Of a stretch of DNA of 64,000 bases, positions 33,903 through 43,738 are shown in pieces. The notes beneath the pieces are model-generated. The model was given only the letters and a program-made list of their open reading frames with translations, was not told the origin of the DNA and searched no databases. Within the stretch, counting starts at the first letter, position 1; every line of letters begins with the position of its first letter. Both the position numbers and the translations under genes were made by a program. The stretch spans positions 1 through 64,000 of the forward strand of contig CACHTV010000001.1 in the NCBI GenBank assembly GCA_902582875.1, in the 5' to 3' direction. This DNA comes from an uncultured Pelagibacteraceae bacterium. GTDB lineage: Bacteria; Pseudomonadota; Alphaproteobacteria; Pelagibacterales; Pelagibacteraceae.

Positions 33903-35192
33903 CTAGTAGCGGTAAGTATCTGGTTTAAATGGCCCTGATGGTTTAACGCTAATGTAATCTGCTTGTTCTTTTGACATTTTAGTTAACTTTGCTCCAACTT
34001 TTTCCAAGTGAAGTGTTGCTACCTTTTCATCTAAATGTTTTGGCAAAACATATACTTTCTTCTCATATTTATCAGAATTGTTCCATAATTCAATTTGAGC
34101 AATTACTTGGTTAGTAAAAGAAGCGCTCATTACAAAACTAGGATGTCCAGTTGCACAACCTAAGTTTACTAATCTCCCTTCAGCTAATAAAATAATTCTT
34201 TTTTTGCTTGGCAGTTCTATTTCATGAACTTGTGGTTTAATTTCATCCCATTTATAATTTTTTAAAGCTTCGACTTGAATTTCATTATCAAAGTGACCAA
34301 TGTTACATAATATTGCTCTATCTTTCATGTCTCTCATATGATCTGCAGTTACAATATCTTTGTTTCCAGTGGCAGTTACTACTATGTCCGCATCTTTAAT
34401 TGCGTCATTCATTAACACAACTTCATAACCTTCCATTGCGGCCTGTAGAGCACAAATTGGATCTGTTTCGGTTACCATAACTCTTGCTCCAGCTTGTCTT
34501 AATGATGCCGCGCTCCCTTTTCCAACATCACCAAATCCTGCAACAATAGCAACTTTCCCTGACATCATAACGTCTGTTGCTCTTTTTATTCCGTCTACTA
34601 AACTTTCTCTGCAACCGTATAAATTATCAAATTTAGATTTTGTGACTGAATCGTTTACATTAATTGCAGGTATTAAAAGTTCTTTCTTTGACTCCATTTT
34701 CTTTAGAGCTAGAACACCTGTTGTAGTTTCTTCTGAAACACCTTTAACATTTTTTAACATGTCTTTATAATCTTTATGCATTAAAGCTGTAAGATCTCCT
34801 CCATCATCTAAAATCAGATTTGGCTTCCAGTCTTTCTTTCCTTCTATTGTTTGCTTAACACACCACCAGTATTCTTTTTCGGTCTCACCTTTCCAGGCAA
34901 ATACAGGAATACCAGCTTTAGCAATTGCCGCAGCTGCATGATCTTGTGTAGAAAAAATATTGCATGATGACCATCTAACTTCTGCTCCTAACTCTACCAA
35001 TGTTTCAATTAAAACTGCTGTTTGAATAGTCATATGAAGACATCCTAGAATATGAGCTCCTTTTAAGGGTTTTTTACTTTTATACTCTTTTCTTAAAGCC
35101 ATTAATCCTGGCATTTCAGTTTCAGCTAGAGAAATTTCTTTTCTACCAAATTCTGCTAGTTTTATATCTTTTACTTTAAAATCTTGAGACAT
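33903..35192 (-). CDS. ahcY: S-adenosylhomocysteine hydrolase
   Basis: NAD-dependent enzyme cleaving S-adenosylhomocysteine to adenosine and homocysteine, maintaining the methyl cycle. The NAD-binding motif is [22 protein letters not shown], with [17 protein letters not shown] near the N-terminus, [11 protein letters not shown] and the conserved C-terminus [13 protein letters not shown] with the active-site lysine and tyrosine. Length of 429 aa fits the bacterial form. It is separated by 48 nt from chvG. Confidence 0.97.
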   Translation of the reverse strand: MSQDFKVKDIKLAEFGRKEISLAETEMPGLMALRKEYKSKKPLKGAHILGCLHMTIQTAVLIETLVELGAEVRWSSCNIFSTQDHAAAAIAKAGIPVFAWKGETEKEYWWCVKQTIEGKKDWKPNLILDDGGDLTALMHKDYKDMLKNVKGVSEETTTGVLALKKMESKKELLIPAINVNDSVTKSKFDNLYGCRESLVDGIKRATDVMMSGKVAIVAGFGDVGKGSAASLRQAGARVMVTETDPICALQAAMEGYEVVLMNDAIKDADIVVTATGNKDIVTADHMRDMKDRAILCNIGHFDNEIQVEALKNYKWDEIKPQVHEIELPSKKRIILLAEGRLVNLGCATGHPSFVMSASFTNQVIAQIELWNNSDKYEKKVYVLPKHLDEKVATLHLEKVGAKLTKMSKEQADYISVKPSGPFKPDTYRY

Positions 35193-35240
35193 ATTTTAGA
35201 GTTATTTAACAATATAAATGAACGTTATCAAGAAAGATTG

Positions 35241-36764
35241 CTAAGAAAATTTTGGTAGCAATACTTCAACTTGAGCACCTCTTTTATTCACTCTATTTGA
35301 AGCAGATATTGTTCCTTCATGTAATTCTACAATATTTTTAACGATGTTCAGTCCTAAACCAGAGTGTTTTCCAAAGCTTTTTGGTCTATTGCTGTAAAAT
35401 CTTTTAAATATTTTTTGAGGAGAGGTCTCAGAAAATCCTGGCCCTTCATCTTTGATCAATATAACGATATTATTTGTAGTTTCCTCAACCTCGATCTCTA
35501 TTTTCTTATTATCATCACTAAACGAAATAGAGTTATCCAATAAATTGGCAATTACTTGCTCTAATCTATTTTCAATACCCAAAATATAATGACCATCTTT
35601 AGAAACTATTTTCTTTTTGATATTAATATGAATTTTTTTATTTTGATTTTTTAAATCTTGTCTAAAATCATCCGCAACATTAGTAATAATTTCAATTAAA
35701 TTAATCTTGCTCATTTGTTCACTAGACCAAGAGGCTTCATCTTTTAACATTTGAGAATAATCTGTTATTAATCTTTCAATTCTTTCTACATCGTGATTAA
35801 TAATTTTTAGTAATTTTTCACTTTCTTTTTTTTCAGTAGTTTTATCAAGTAACTCAGAAGCACTTTTTAAAGATGCCAATGGATTTCTAATTTCATGTGC
35901 TAGATCATTAGAAAAAGTTTCTGCTCTAGTAGTTCTCTTCTGAAGTTCTTTTGTCATCTCATCAATTGATTTTGTTAATTTTCCAATCTCATCTTCTCTA
36001 ACAAAAAAATTTTTTATATCAATATTTTTACTAGATTTTTTTTTAATAGCCTCACTAAAAGTAACTAGAAGAGCAATTGGCTTTAAAATATATTTGTTTA
36101 AGAAAAGAGAAAAAATTAAAATTACTAATGCTACTGCTAAAACAGTTCTGAGAATAAAAGCTCTTCTTTCTTTAACAGCATTAAGAATATCATTGGCTTC
36201 TTCAGACACAACAATATAACCAACATCTATTTCATTAAGTTTAATTCTGCTTAAAGTACTAACAAAAAAATTATTTTGAATATTTTCTGAGATTGTAATT
36301 GGTTCAGTTTGATATTTGTTTAATATTGTTTCTTTAATTAAATTTTTATTTTTTTCTTTAATTGATCTTTTTAAATTATCTTTTTCTTTAATTTGTCCAT
36401 TAATTGTTTCTTCCACGATTATATCTGATTTTGTAAAAACATTTTGATCTAAATCTAAGATATTAGTATCTCCAATCAGGTCTCCATCCATATTATAAAA
36501 TTGTACTCTATCTAAACTTTGAAATAAAAATCTAGTAGATAGTAAAAAAGTTCTAATATCTTTTGCCTTAAAATTAATATTAAGTCTTTCTAAATGATCT
36601 GCAGTATTATTAATTATAATATAGTGGTCAGCAGTTCTTTCTTTGACAAGATTTGGTTGAATAGCTTTAAGATAGATTATTGTAAAAAGCCCTAGTATGG
36701 AGAAAACAGCTAAATTAAATAATAAAAATTTTCTTAATATAGATGCTGATTTTTTTTGTCTCAT
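35241..36764 (-). CDS. chvG: Sensor histidine kinase, ChvG-like
   Basis: Membrane histidine kinase of the ChvG/ExoS family that senses envelope or acid stress. Two membrane segments (LLFNLAVFSILGLFTIIYLKAI near 15-35 and FILRTVLAVALVILIFSLFL near 205-225) flank a periplasmic domain; a HAMP region follows, then the H box NDLAHEIRNPLASLKSASELL and ATPase motifs (NLLDNSISFS, KDEGPGF, GLGLNIVKNIVE). It starts on the base at which chvI ends, so the pair is coupled. Confidence 0.9.
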   Translation of the reverse strand: MRQKKSASILRKFLLFNLAVFSILGLFTIIYLKAIQPNLVKERTADHYIIINNTADHLERLNINFKAKDIRTFLLSTRFLFQSLDRVQFYNMDGDLIGDTNILDLDQNVFTKSDIIVEETINGQIKEKDNLKRSIKEKNKNLIKETILNKYQTEPITISENIQNNFFVSTLSRIKLNEIDVGYIVVSEEANDILNAVKERRAFILRTVLAVALVILIFSLFLNKYILKPIALLVTFSEAIKKKSSKNIDIKNFFVREDEIGKLTKSIDEMTKELQKRTTRAETFSNDLAHEIRNPLASLKSASELLDKTTEKKESEKLLKIINHDVERIERLITDYSQMLKDEASWSSEQMSKINLIEIITNVADDFRQDLKNQNKKIHINIKKKIVSKDGHYILGIENRLEQVIANLLDNSISFSDDNKKIEIEVEETTNNIVILIKDEGPGFSETSPQKIFKRFYSNRPKSFGKHSGLGLNIVKNIVELHEGTISASNRVNKRGAQVEVLLPKFS

Positions 36765-37462
36765 TAACTAACATTCCATCTATACCCACTTCCATATCTA
36801 GTTTCAATTGCAGAAAATTTTTCATCAACTTTTTTAAACTTTTTTCTTATTCTTTTAACATGACTATCAATAGTTCTATCCTCAATTTCAGTATTTTCCT
36901 TGTAAGCAATATCCATTAAATGAGCCCTCTCTTTTATTACTCCAGGTCTCTTTGCCAATTCTTTAACAATTAAAAATTCTGTGGTTGTTAGTTTATCTGG
37001 TAAAGGTTTTCCACCCCATTCACATTCTAGCTGAGAAGGGTCTAATTTTAATTTTCCATGGCTTATTATATTCTTAGCATCATCAACTACACTATTTTTT
37101 TTTCTTAATTGAACTCTTATTCTTTCAATTAAAACTTTAGTAGAAAAACCTCCAGATTTTTTAACAAAATCATCAGCACCTAATTTTAAACCAAGCAATT
37201 CATCCACCTCTTCATCTTTTGATGTTAAAAAAATAATAGGAATTGACATTTTTTTTCTTAATTTTTTTAGTAACTCCTCACCATCCATTCTAGGCATTTT
37301 AATATCTAAAACTGCTAAGTCAGGGGGGTTTCTTGTTAATCCGACTAACGCTGACTCACCGTCTATATAGGTTTGAACTTTAAAACCTTCTCTCTCAAGC
37401 GCAATACTTATACCGGTTAAAATATTTCTGTCATCGTCTACTAATGCGATAGTTTGTGTCAT
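36764..37462 (-). CDS. chvI: Response regulator, ChvI-like (OmpR family)
   Basis: Two-component response regulator with receiver and winged-helix domains. The receiver has ALVDDDRNI, the phospho-aspartate in [17 protein letters not shown] (about residue 52), FLTSKDEE and the conserved lysine in ADDFVKK. The C-terminal OmpR-type DNA-binding domain has [17 protein letters not shown] and [16 protein letters not shown]. Order chvI-chvG-ahcY-tsaE agrees with alphaproteobacterial synteny. Confidence 0.92.
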   Translation of the reverse strand: MTQTIALVDDDRNILTGISIALEREGFKVQTYIDGESALVGLTRNPPDLAVLDIKMPRMDGEELLKKLRKKMSIPIIFLTSKDEEVDELLGLKLGADDFVKKSGGFSTKVLIERIRVQLRKKNSVVDDAKNIISHGKLKLDPSQLECEWGGKPLPDKLTTTEFLIVKELAKRPGVIKERAHLMDIAYKENTEIEDRTIDSHVKRIRKKFKKVDEKFSAIETRYGSGYRWNVS

Positions 37463-37501
37463 ATAATTATTCTCAAGATCATAATGTCAAAATTTAGGCG
37501 T

Positions 37502-40270
37502 CTAATGAGCTTCACCCCAATTATTACCAGAATTAATGCTAACTTCCAAAGGAATTGAAAACATATGATGCTCTGATGCAGAAATTGAAATCATAGCATC
37601 TTTAATAATTTTTTTAATTTCATTTTCATCTTTTTTTAAACATTCAAATATTAATTCATCATGTATTTGAAGAAGCATCTTAGCTTTATTTTTATCATCT
37701 TTTAAAGTTTTATCAATTTTAACCATAGCAAGTCGGATTATATCAGCAGCAGAACCTTGAATAGGTGCATTAATTGCAGCTCTTTCTTGAAAACTTCTTA
37801 CGCTAAAATTTTTATCATTAATTCCTCGTAGATGAATTCTTCTGCCAAAAATATTAGTAACATAACCCTGTTTCCTGCAAGTTTTAATTGTTGCATTCAT
37901 ATAATCTTTGATCTCAGGAAATTTCTTAAAATAGGAATTTATAAAATCCAATGCTTCTTGATTTGATACAGCTATTTGTTTGGCTAGGCCATATTGTGTA
38001 ATACCATAAATAATTCCAAAATTTATTGCTTTTGCCTTTCTTCTAAAATCATCAGTAACTTTATTAATAGACAATCCAAAAACTTGGCTAGCAGTTAAAG
38101 CATGAATATCTTGATTGTTTTTAAAAGCTTTTTTTAGTTCTTTAACATCTGCTATATCTGCAAGAATTCTCATTTCTATTTGATCGTAATCAGCTGAGAT
38201 CAGAATATTATTTTTTTCTGCAATAAAAGCTTTTCTAATCTCTTTCCCATCTAAAGTTTTAATAGGTATATTTTGTAAATTTGGATCGCTAGAGGCTAGT
38301 CGGCCTGTATTAGTTGCTGCTAAAAGAAATGAAGTATGTGCTCTTTTGGTTTTTTTACTAATATGGTCTTGAAGAGCATCTGTGTACGTGCTTTTTAATT
38401 TGGATACTTGTCTCCATTCCAAGATTAAATTAGGGAATTTATGGCCTGTTAAAGCCAAATCTTCTAAAATTTTTGCACTAGTTGCCAGACTTCCTTTCTT
38501 AGTTTTTTTTAATTTTGCAATTTTTAAATCATTATAAATTATTTCTCCAAGTTGTTTTGGTGAACCAATGTTAAATTCTTTCCCTGAAATTTTATAAATT
38601 TCTTTTTCTATTTTTTCTAGTCTTTCTTTAAATTTTTTGGACAATTTTTTTAAATACATATCATCAATCTTAATTCCATTTATCTCTAATTTAGAAAGGA
38701 GCTTAATCATAGGTTTTTCAAAAATTTCATAGATATTGTTTAATTTTTCATTATTAATCCTTTCTAATAAAAGATTATAAAGTCTTAATGTTACATCAGC
38801 ATCTTCTGCTGCATATTTGGTTGCTTCTTCAAGATTTACATCAGAAAAATTCAGCTGTTTTTTTCCTGTGCCAACAACATCTTTATAAGAAATAGTTTTG
38901 TGACCTAGGTGTAATTCTGAAAGTGTATCCATATTATGTCTATTATTTCCAGCATCTAACACATAAGATAAAAGCATAGTGTCTTCCATAGGATTTATTT
39001 CAATTCCATTGTTTTTTAAAACAATAAAATCAAACTTTATATTCTGACCAACTTTTTTGATACTTGGATCTTCAAGTAAAGGTTTAATCTTTTTTAAAAC
39101 TAGTTGTTTGCTGAGACTTTTAACGTTTTTATGCCTTAAGGGAATATAATAGGCTTTGTTTGGAGCATAGCTAAAAGAAATTCCAATTAATTCAGCTTCT
39201 AGAGGGTTTAAAGAGGATGTTTCAGTATCTATAGAAAATAACGGTTTTTCGTTTAAAAGACCTATTAATTTGTCTAAATCCTTTTCGTTAATTATGCTTT
39301 TGTAAAGCTTGGTGTCTATTTTAGATATTTTATTTGTTTTATCATAAGAGCCATAATCTTTTGAGTTTTCTTCGCCATAAAAACTTATTGCTTGGCTTAA
39401 TAATCTATTAAACTCCATTTCTCTTAAAAAATTATAAAGATTATCTTTTTTTACTTCTCTAATTATAAAACTGTTCGGATCATCTTTGATCGGAACATCT
39501 TTTTTTAATGTAACTAATTGTTTGCTTAATAATGCTTTGTCTTTATTTTCTAACAATGTTTCTCGTCTTTTATTTTGTTTAATTTCTGATGCTTTTTCTA
39601 GTAATGTATCTAAATTTTTATACTTATTAATTAATTCAGCTGCTGTTTTTACTCCTATACCAGGCACCCCTGGAATATTGTCTGATGAGTCTCCCGCTAA
39701 TGATTGAACATCTATGACTTGATGAGGTTTCACTCCAAATTTTTCTAGAACTTCTTTCTCACCAATAACTTTGTTTTTCATTGGATCATATAATCTAATT
39801 TTATCTGATACTAGTTGCATAAGATCCTTATCTGATGAGATTACTGTAACTTTTCCACCAGCATCTGTAATTTGTTTTGCATAAGTAGCTATGAGATCAT
39901 CCGCTTCATAGTTAAGAAGTTCTATTGATGGTAGATTAAATGCTTTTACTGACTCTCTTATATATTTAAATTGAGGAACTAAATCATCTGGTGCTTCTGT
40001 TCTGTTAGCTTTATATTCACTATAAATATCATTTCTAAAATTTTTTCTGGCGGAGTCAAAGATGACTGCAAAGTGTGTTGGTTTATTAGCTGAATTGTCT
40101 GATCTCGATTCTTCTAGTAATTTAAAAAGCATAGAGCAAAAGCCGCTTACCGCACCTGTAGGAAGTCCATCACTTTTTCTAGATAGTGGAGGTAACGCAT
40201 AATAGGCTCGGAAAATATAACCTGATCCATCTATGAGATAATAATGATCTGTTTTTTTTATTGAACTCAT
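37502..40270 (-). CDS. polA: DNA polymerase I
   Basis: Repair and Okazaki-processing polymerase of 922 aa with all three domains. The N-terminal 5' nuclease shows YEADDLIATYA and SSDKDLMQLVSDKI plus GDSSDNIPGVPGIG. The 3'-5' exonuclease appears intact, with SIDTETSSLNP (D-x-E) and AAEDADVTLRLY. The polymerase motifs are ISADYDQIEMRILA (A), FRRKAKAINFGIIYGIT (B) and LLQIHDELIFE (C). It is divergent from the ABC ATPase with 43 nt between starts. Confidence 0.98.
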   Translation of the reverse strand: MSSIKKTDHYYLIDGSGYIFRAYYALPPLSRKSDGLPTGAVSGFCSMLFKLLEESRSDNSANKPTHFAVIFDSARKNFRNDIYSEYKANRTEAPDDLVPQFKYIRESVKAFNLPSIELLNYEADDLIATYAKQITDAGGKVTVISSDKDLMQLVSDKIRLYDPMKNKVIGEKEVLEKFGVKPHQVIDVQSLAGDSSDNIPGVPGIGVKTAAELINKYKNLDTLLEKASEIKQNKRRETLLENKDKALLSKQLVTLKKDVPIKDDPNSFIIREVKKDNLYNFLREMEFNRLLSQAISFYGEENSKDYGSYDKTNKISKIDTKLYKSIINEKDLDKLIGLLNEKPLFSIDTETSSLNPLEAELIGISFSYAPNKAYYIPLRHKNVKSLSKQLVLKKIKPLLEDPSIKKVGQNIKFDFIVLKNNGIEINPMEDTMLLSYVLDAGNNRHNMDTLSELHLGHKTISYKDVVGTGKKQLNFSDVNLEEATKYAAEDADVTLRLYNLLLERINNEKLNNIYEIFEKPMIKLLSKLEINGIKIDDMYLKKLSKKFKERLEKIEKEIYKISGKEFNIGSPKQLGEIIYNDLKIAKLKKTKKGSLATSAKILEDLALTGHKFPNLILEWRQVSKLKSTYTDALQDHISKKTKRAHTSFLLAATNTGRLASSDPNLQNIPIKTLDGKEIRKAFIAEKNNILISADYDQIEMRILADIADVKELKKAFKNNQDIHALTASQVFGLSINKVTDDFRRKAKAINFGIIYGITQYGLAKQIAVSNQEALDFINSYFKKFPEIKDYMNATIKTCRKQGYVTNIFGRRIHLRGINDKNFSVRSFQERAAINAPIQGSAADIIRLAMVKIDKTLKDDKNKAKMLLQIHDELIFECLKKDENEIKKIIKDAMISISASEHHMFSIPLEVSINSGNNWGEAH

Positions 40271-40313
40271 ATATATATATTACATTAATTTTTAACCTAT
40301 ACTTAATCAAACT

Positions 40314-41243
40314 ATGAATAAATATGCTTTAACTGTTGAAAATCTTACAAAGGTTTACTCAAATTCTAAAAACAAAAAACAAGATAAAGCACTTAATGAT
40401 TTAAGTTTTGAAGTTAAACTGGGAGAAGTATTTGGTTTACTTGGGCCTAATGGAGCTGGCAAAACGACATTCCTAAGTATTTTAGGAGGAACAGTTGCAA
40501 AGACTAAAGGTAAAATTAATGTTTGGGGATTTGATCTTGATAAAAATCCTAGACAAGTAAAATCCTCAATTGGAATAGTTCCTCAAGAAGTTAATTTGGA
40601 TGCTTTTTTTAGTCCTAGTAAATTACTTGAATTACAAGCTGGTTTATACGGAATTACAAAAAAGGATAGAATTACAGATTTAATTCTAAAAATGGTAGCA
40701 TTAGAAAATAAAGCTAACGCATATTCAAGAAGTTTGTCTGGAGGTATGAAGAGAAGATTGCTTATAGCAAAAGCAATGGTACATCAACCTCCTATTCTAA
40801 TTTTAGATGAGCCAACTGCAGGGGTTGATGTTGAGCTAAGAAATAATCTTTGGAATAATGTAAAAGAATTAAACAAAGCTGGTGTTACAATTATTCTAAC
40901 AACACACTATTTATATGAAGCTCAAGAAATGTGTGATCGAATAGCAATTATAGATAAAGGAAATTTAGTTGCTCTTGATACAACGCAAAAACTACTAGAC
41001 AGAATTCAAACAAAAAAAATAAATTTCAAAGTTGAAGATATTAACAAAGATAAAATTTTAAAAATGAAAGGCATTCAATTTAAAATTAACTCAAATGAAT
41101 CAATCTCAATTACCTACGAAAAAAATTCACTTAATTTTGGAGAAATTATCAATTATTTCACTAAAAATAATATAAAAATACTAGATATAGTCACAGAAGA
41201 TGGGGATTTAGAGGATGTCTTTGTACAACTAACAAATAGGTAG
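40314..41243 (+). CDS. ABC transporter ATP-binding protein (ABC-2/YadG type), no adjacent permease
   Basis: ATPase of an export-type ABC system. Walker A LLGPNGAGKTTFL, Q loop IVPQEVNLD, signature SLSGGMKRRLL, Walker B ILILDEPTAGVD and H loop TTHYLYEAQ are all intact. The C-terminal 80 residues end in DGDLEDVFVQLT, typical of ABC-2 ATPases such as YadG/CcmA. The permease normally encoded next door is absent: bioY follows after 26 nt. It is not an ECF-type ATPase, so a direct partnership with BioY is unlikely. Confidence 0.92.
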   Translation: MNKYALTVENLTKVYSNSKNKKQDKALNDLSFEVKLGEVFGLLGPNGAGKTTFLSILGGTVAKTKGKINVWGFDLDKNPRQVKSSIGIVPQEVNLDAFFSPSKLLELQAGLYGITKKDRITDLILKMVALENKANAYSRSLSGGMKRRLLIAKAMVHQPPILILDEPTAGVDVELRNNLWNNVKELNKAGVTIILTTHYLYEAQEMCDRIAIIDKGNLVALDTTQKLLDRIQTKKINFKVEDINKDKILKMKGIQFKINSNESISITYEKNSLNFGEIINYFTKNNIKILDIVTEDGDLEDVFVQLTNR

Positions 41244-41269
41244 ATTTAATTTAAAAAAAAGATAAATAT

Positions 41270-41827
41270 ATGCATATGGATATTGTTAAAAATTTTACGC
41301 AGTCAAAATTAATAAAAAATTTATTTATAGCCTTGATTGGGACTGTACTTTTGGCTATTTCATCTAAAATTAAAATTCCTTTTTACCCAGTTCCTATGAC
41401 AATGCAAACTTTGGTTGTTTTAATGATTGGAATTGCATTTGGATGGAAACTTGGTGTTGCAACTATAACATTATATTTATTTGAAGGCATAATAGGTTTG
41501 CCTGTTTTTTCAGGAACTCCTGAAAAAGGAATTGGTCTTGTATATTTTACTGGTCCTACAATGGGTTATTTAATTGGTTTCTTGGTAGCTGTTTTTTTTG
41601 CAGGAAAATTCAATTTCGATAAAAACTTAATAAAAAACTTTTTAAAATTAACTTTTGCAACAAGTTTTATTTATATTTTAGGTATGCTTTGGCTTGGAGG
41701 ATTAATAGGTTGGGATAAACCAATATTTAAATTGGGTGCACAGCCCTTTTTATTGGCTGAATTATTCAAAATTCTTTTAGTAACTTTTGCTATTAATCAA
41801 ATAAAAAAAATTAAAAGAATATTTTAG
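41270..41827 (+). CDS. bioY: Biotin transporter BioY
   Basis: Six-helix membrane protein, the substrate-binding S component for biotin. Family signatures are IPFYPVPMTMQTLVVLMIGIAFG, LYLFEGIIGLPVF and YFTGPTMGYLIGFL. Length of 185 aa is typical. ATG 41270 and ATG 41276 are both possible starts. No bioM/bioN energising genes are in the window; solitary BioY proteins are known to transport on their own, so biotin uptake is plausible. Confidence 0.92.
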   Translation: MHMDIVKNFTQSKLIKNLFIALIGTVLLAISSKIKIPFYPVPMTMQTLVVLMIGIAFGWKLGVATITLYLFEGIIGLPVFSGTPEKGIGLVYFTGPTMGYLIGFLVAVFFAGKFNFDKNLIKNFLKLTFATSFIYILGMLWLGGLIGWDKPIFKLGAQPFLLAELFKILLVTFAINQIKKIKRIF

Positions 41828-41828
41828 G

Positions 41829-42401
41829 TTATTTAGGAGATCTTTTAGATAGTATCCTCTGCAAAGTTCTTCTATGCATTTTAAGTCTTCTGGCAGTTTC
41901 AGAAACATTCCTATTACATAGTTCAAATACTCTATGAATATGTTCCCATTTTACCCTATCTGCTGACATTGGATTTTCAGGAGGAGAAGCCTTTGACTCT
42001 GGCGATGCTAGCAAAGCAGCCTCTACATCGTCTGCATCTACAGGTTTAGCCATATAATCTATAGCCCCCGCCTTTACTGCTGCTACTGCTGTAGGCAAAT
42101 TTCCATATCCGGTTAACATTACTATTCTACAGTCTTTTTTCCTCTTAGAAAGTTCCTTAATCACATCTAAACCATTGCCGTCCTCTAGTCTTAAATCTAT
42201 TAAAGCAAAGGCAGTCGGCTTATTTTTGACTATATTTAGCCCCTCAGAAACACTTTTGGCCTCTTTTACCTCAAAACCCTTCTTTTCCATGGCTCTAGAA
42301 AGCCTTCCTCTTAAAGGATCATCATCATCAAGAATAAGTAGAGACTTGTCGGAAAAATCCGACAGATTTAGTTGATCTGGATATTTATTTTGAGCTCTCA
42401 T
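41829..42401 (-). CDS. regA: Redox response regulator RegA/PrrA/ActR
   Basis: Global response regulator partner of RegB. The receiver shows LLILDDDDPLRGRL, phospho-Asp in FALIDLRLEDGNGLD and MLTGYGNLPTAVAAVKAGAIDYMAKP. The C-terminal Fis-type helix-turn-helix, WEHIHRVFELCNRNVSETARRLKMHRRTLQRIL, is almost the family's invariant sequence. Length of 190 aa is typical. The likely cognate regB is about 3.3 kb away on the same strand, with a plus-strand polyamine operon in between. It converges on bioY (1-nt gap). Confidence 0.95.
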   Translation of the reverse strand: MRAQNKYPDQLNLSDFSDKSLLILDDDDPLRGRLSRAMEKKGFEVKEAKSVSEGLNIVKNKPTAFALIDLRLEDGNGLDVIKELSKRKKDCRIVMLTGYGNLPTAVAAVKAGAIDYMAKPVDADDVEAALLASPESKASPPENPMSADRVKWEHIHRVFELCNRNVSETARRLKMHRRTLQRILSKRSPK

Positions 42402-42559
42402 TCACTTCTCATATAGTTATTCAGTGCAATATTACAACAGTCTAAAATGACATTTTTTTCTTTACATAAAGTGAAAAAAACCTTAAATGCGACAAATAGG
42501 GTTTTTTTTATTAAAATTTTTTAAAAACCTTCTGTGTAAACTAACGAGGGACACATGAA

Positions 42560-43738
42560 ATGCGAAAATTTAAAGACGTTAACGAACTAGTTAATGAACT
42601 AAAGCCTGATTACCCCGTATATTGTATACGGCCAGAGTCTATAAAAAAATCCATAAAATTTTTTAAGGAGAATTTCCTAGGTAAAGTTCTTTACGCTGTT
42701 AAAACTAATCCTAATGAAAAAGTTATCAAACAAATTATTGCAAATGGAATTAAAGATTTTGACGTAGCTTCTCTAAATGAAATTAAGTTAATAAGAAAAA
42801 TTAAGTCAGAAGCTAATTTATACTTTATGCACACAGTAAAAAGTAAAGAAAGTATTTCATCAGCTTACTTTGATTACGGAGTTAAAAATTTTGCATTAGA
42901 TAACAAAGATGAACTTAGAAAAATTCTCGAAGCCACAAATCAAGCTAAAGATTTAAATTTATACGTAAGAATAGCTATTTCTAATGAGCATGCTGAAATC
43001 GATTTATCAAGAAAATTTGGTGCACTACCTTCAGAAGCTTTGGGTCTTGTAAGATTATGTAAAGACAATTCAAAAAAACTTGGGATAAGCTTTCATGTTG
43101 GTTCTCAATGCATGCATAAGATTTCTTATTCGAAAGGTATTCGAGAAATTGGAAATATAATAAAAAAAACTAAAATTATACCTGATGTTATAAATGTGGG
43201 AGGTGGTTTTCCATCAATCTACCCTGATCTTAATCCTGAACCACTTAATAACTACCTAGATGAAATAAAAAGATCTCTTAAAAATTTAAAATTACCAAAA
43301 ACGCCTGAAATTATTTGTGAGCCTGGAAGAGCTATTGTTGCAGAAAGTGGATCAACTATAGTGAAGGTTATATTAAGAAAAAAACAGAGCCTATATATTA
43401 ATGATGGTACTTATGGCTCTTTATTTGATGCAGGAGTTCCAAACTTTGTTTTACCAAGTAGATTGATTACTAATGGAAGAACTCATTCTAAAAAATTAAC
43501 TTCTTTTAACTTTTTTGGACCTACTTGTGACAGCTTAGATTATATGAAGGGACCTTTTGTGTTACCAAATAATATAAAAGAAGGAGACTATATAGAATTA
43601 GGGCAACTAGGTGCTTACGGATTAACATTTAGAACAAAATTCAATGGTTTTTATTCAAATGAAATCTTTGAATTGAATGATAAACCAATCATGTCTTTAT
43701 ACGAAGATTCAAGTAAAGTTGATTACTTGGTTGCTTAA
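42560..43738 (+). CDS. PLP-dependent ornithine/lysine/arginine decarboxylase (alanine racemase fold)
   Basis: Fold-type III decarboxylase. The PLP lysine is in VLYAVKTNPNEKV (about residue 45), SFHVGSQC and NVGGGFP are the barrel motifs, ICEPGRAIVAESG binds PLP phosphate, and FFGPTCDSLDYM carries the catalytic cysteine of ornithine-decarboxylase-type enzymes. The GAGGG 9 nt before ATG 42560 fixes the start. It is coupled by TAATG to a deoxyhypusine-synthase-like gene and then an agmatinase-family gene, so it makes a diamine for polyamine synthesis. Specificity between ornithine, lysine and arginine is not decided. Confidence 0.9.
   Translation: MRKFKDVNELVNELKPDYPVYCIRPESIKKSIKFFKENFLGKVLYAVKTNPNEKVIKQIIANGIKDFDVASLNEIKLIRKIKSEANLYFMHTVKSKESISSAYFDYGVKNFALDNKDELRKILEATNQAKDLNLYVRIAISNEHAEIDLSRKFGALPSEALGLVRLCKDNSKKLGISFHVGSQCMHKISYSKGIREIGNIIKKTKIIPDVINVGGGFPSIYPDLNPEPLNNYLDEIKRSLKNLKLPKTPEIICEPGRAIVAESGSTIVKVILRKKQSLYINDGTYGSLFDAGVPNFVLPSRLITNGRTHSKKLTSFNFFGPTCDSLDYMKGPFVLPNNIKEGDYIELGQLGAYGLTFRTKFNGFYSNEIFELNDKPIMSLYEDSSKVDYLVA

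Noticed and set aside
42555-42590. 11-codon ORF (ATGAAATGC...) overlapping the decarboxylase start
   Set aside because: It uses the ATG five bases upstream in another frame; the GAGGG spacing and protein family support ATG 42560 as the true start.
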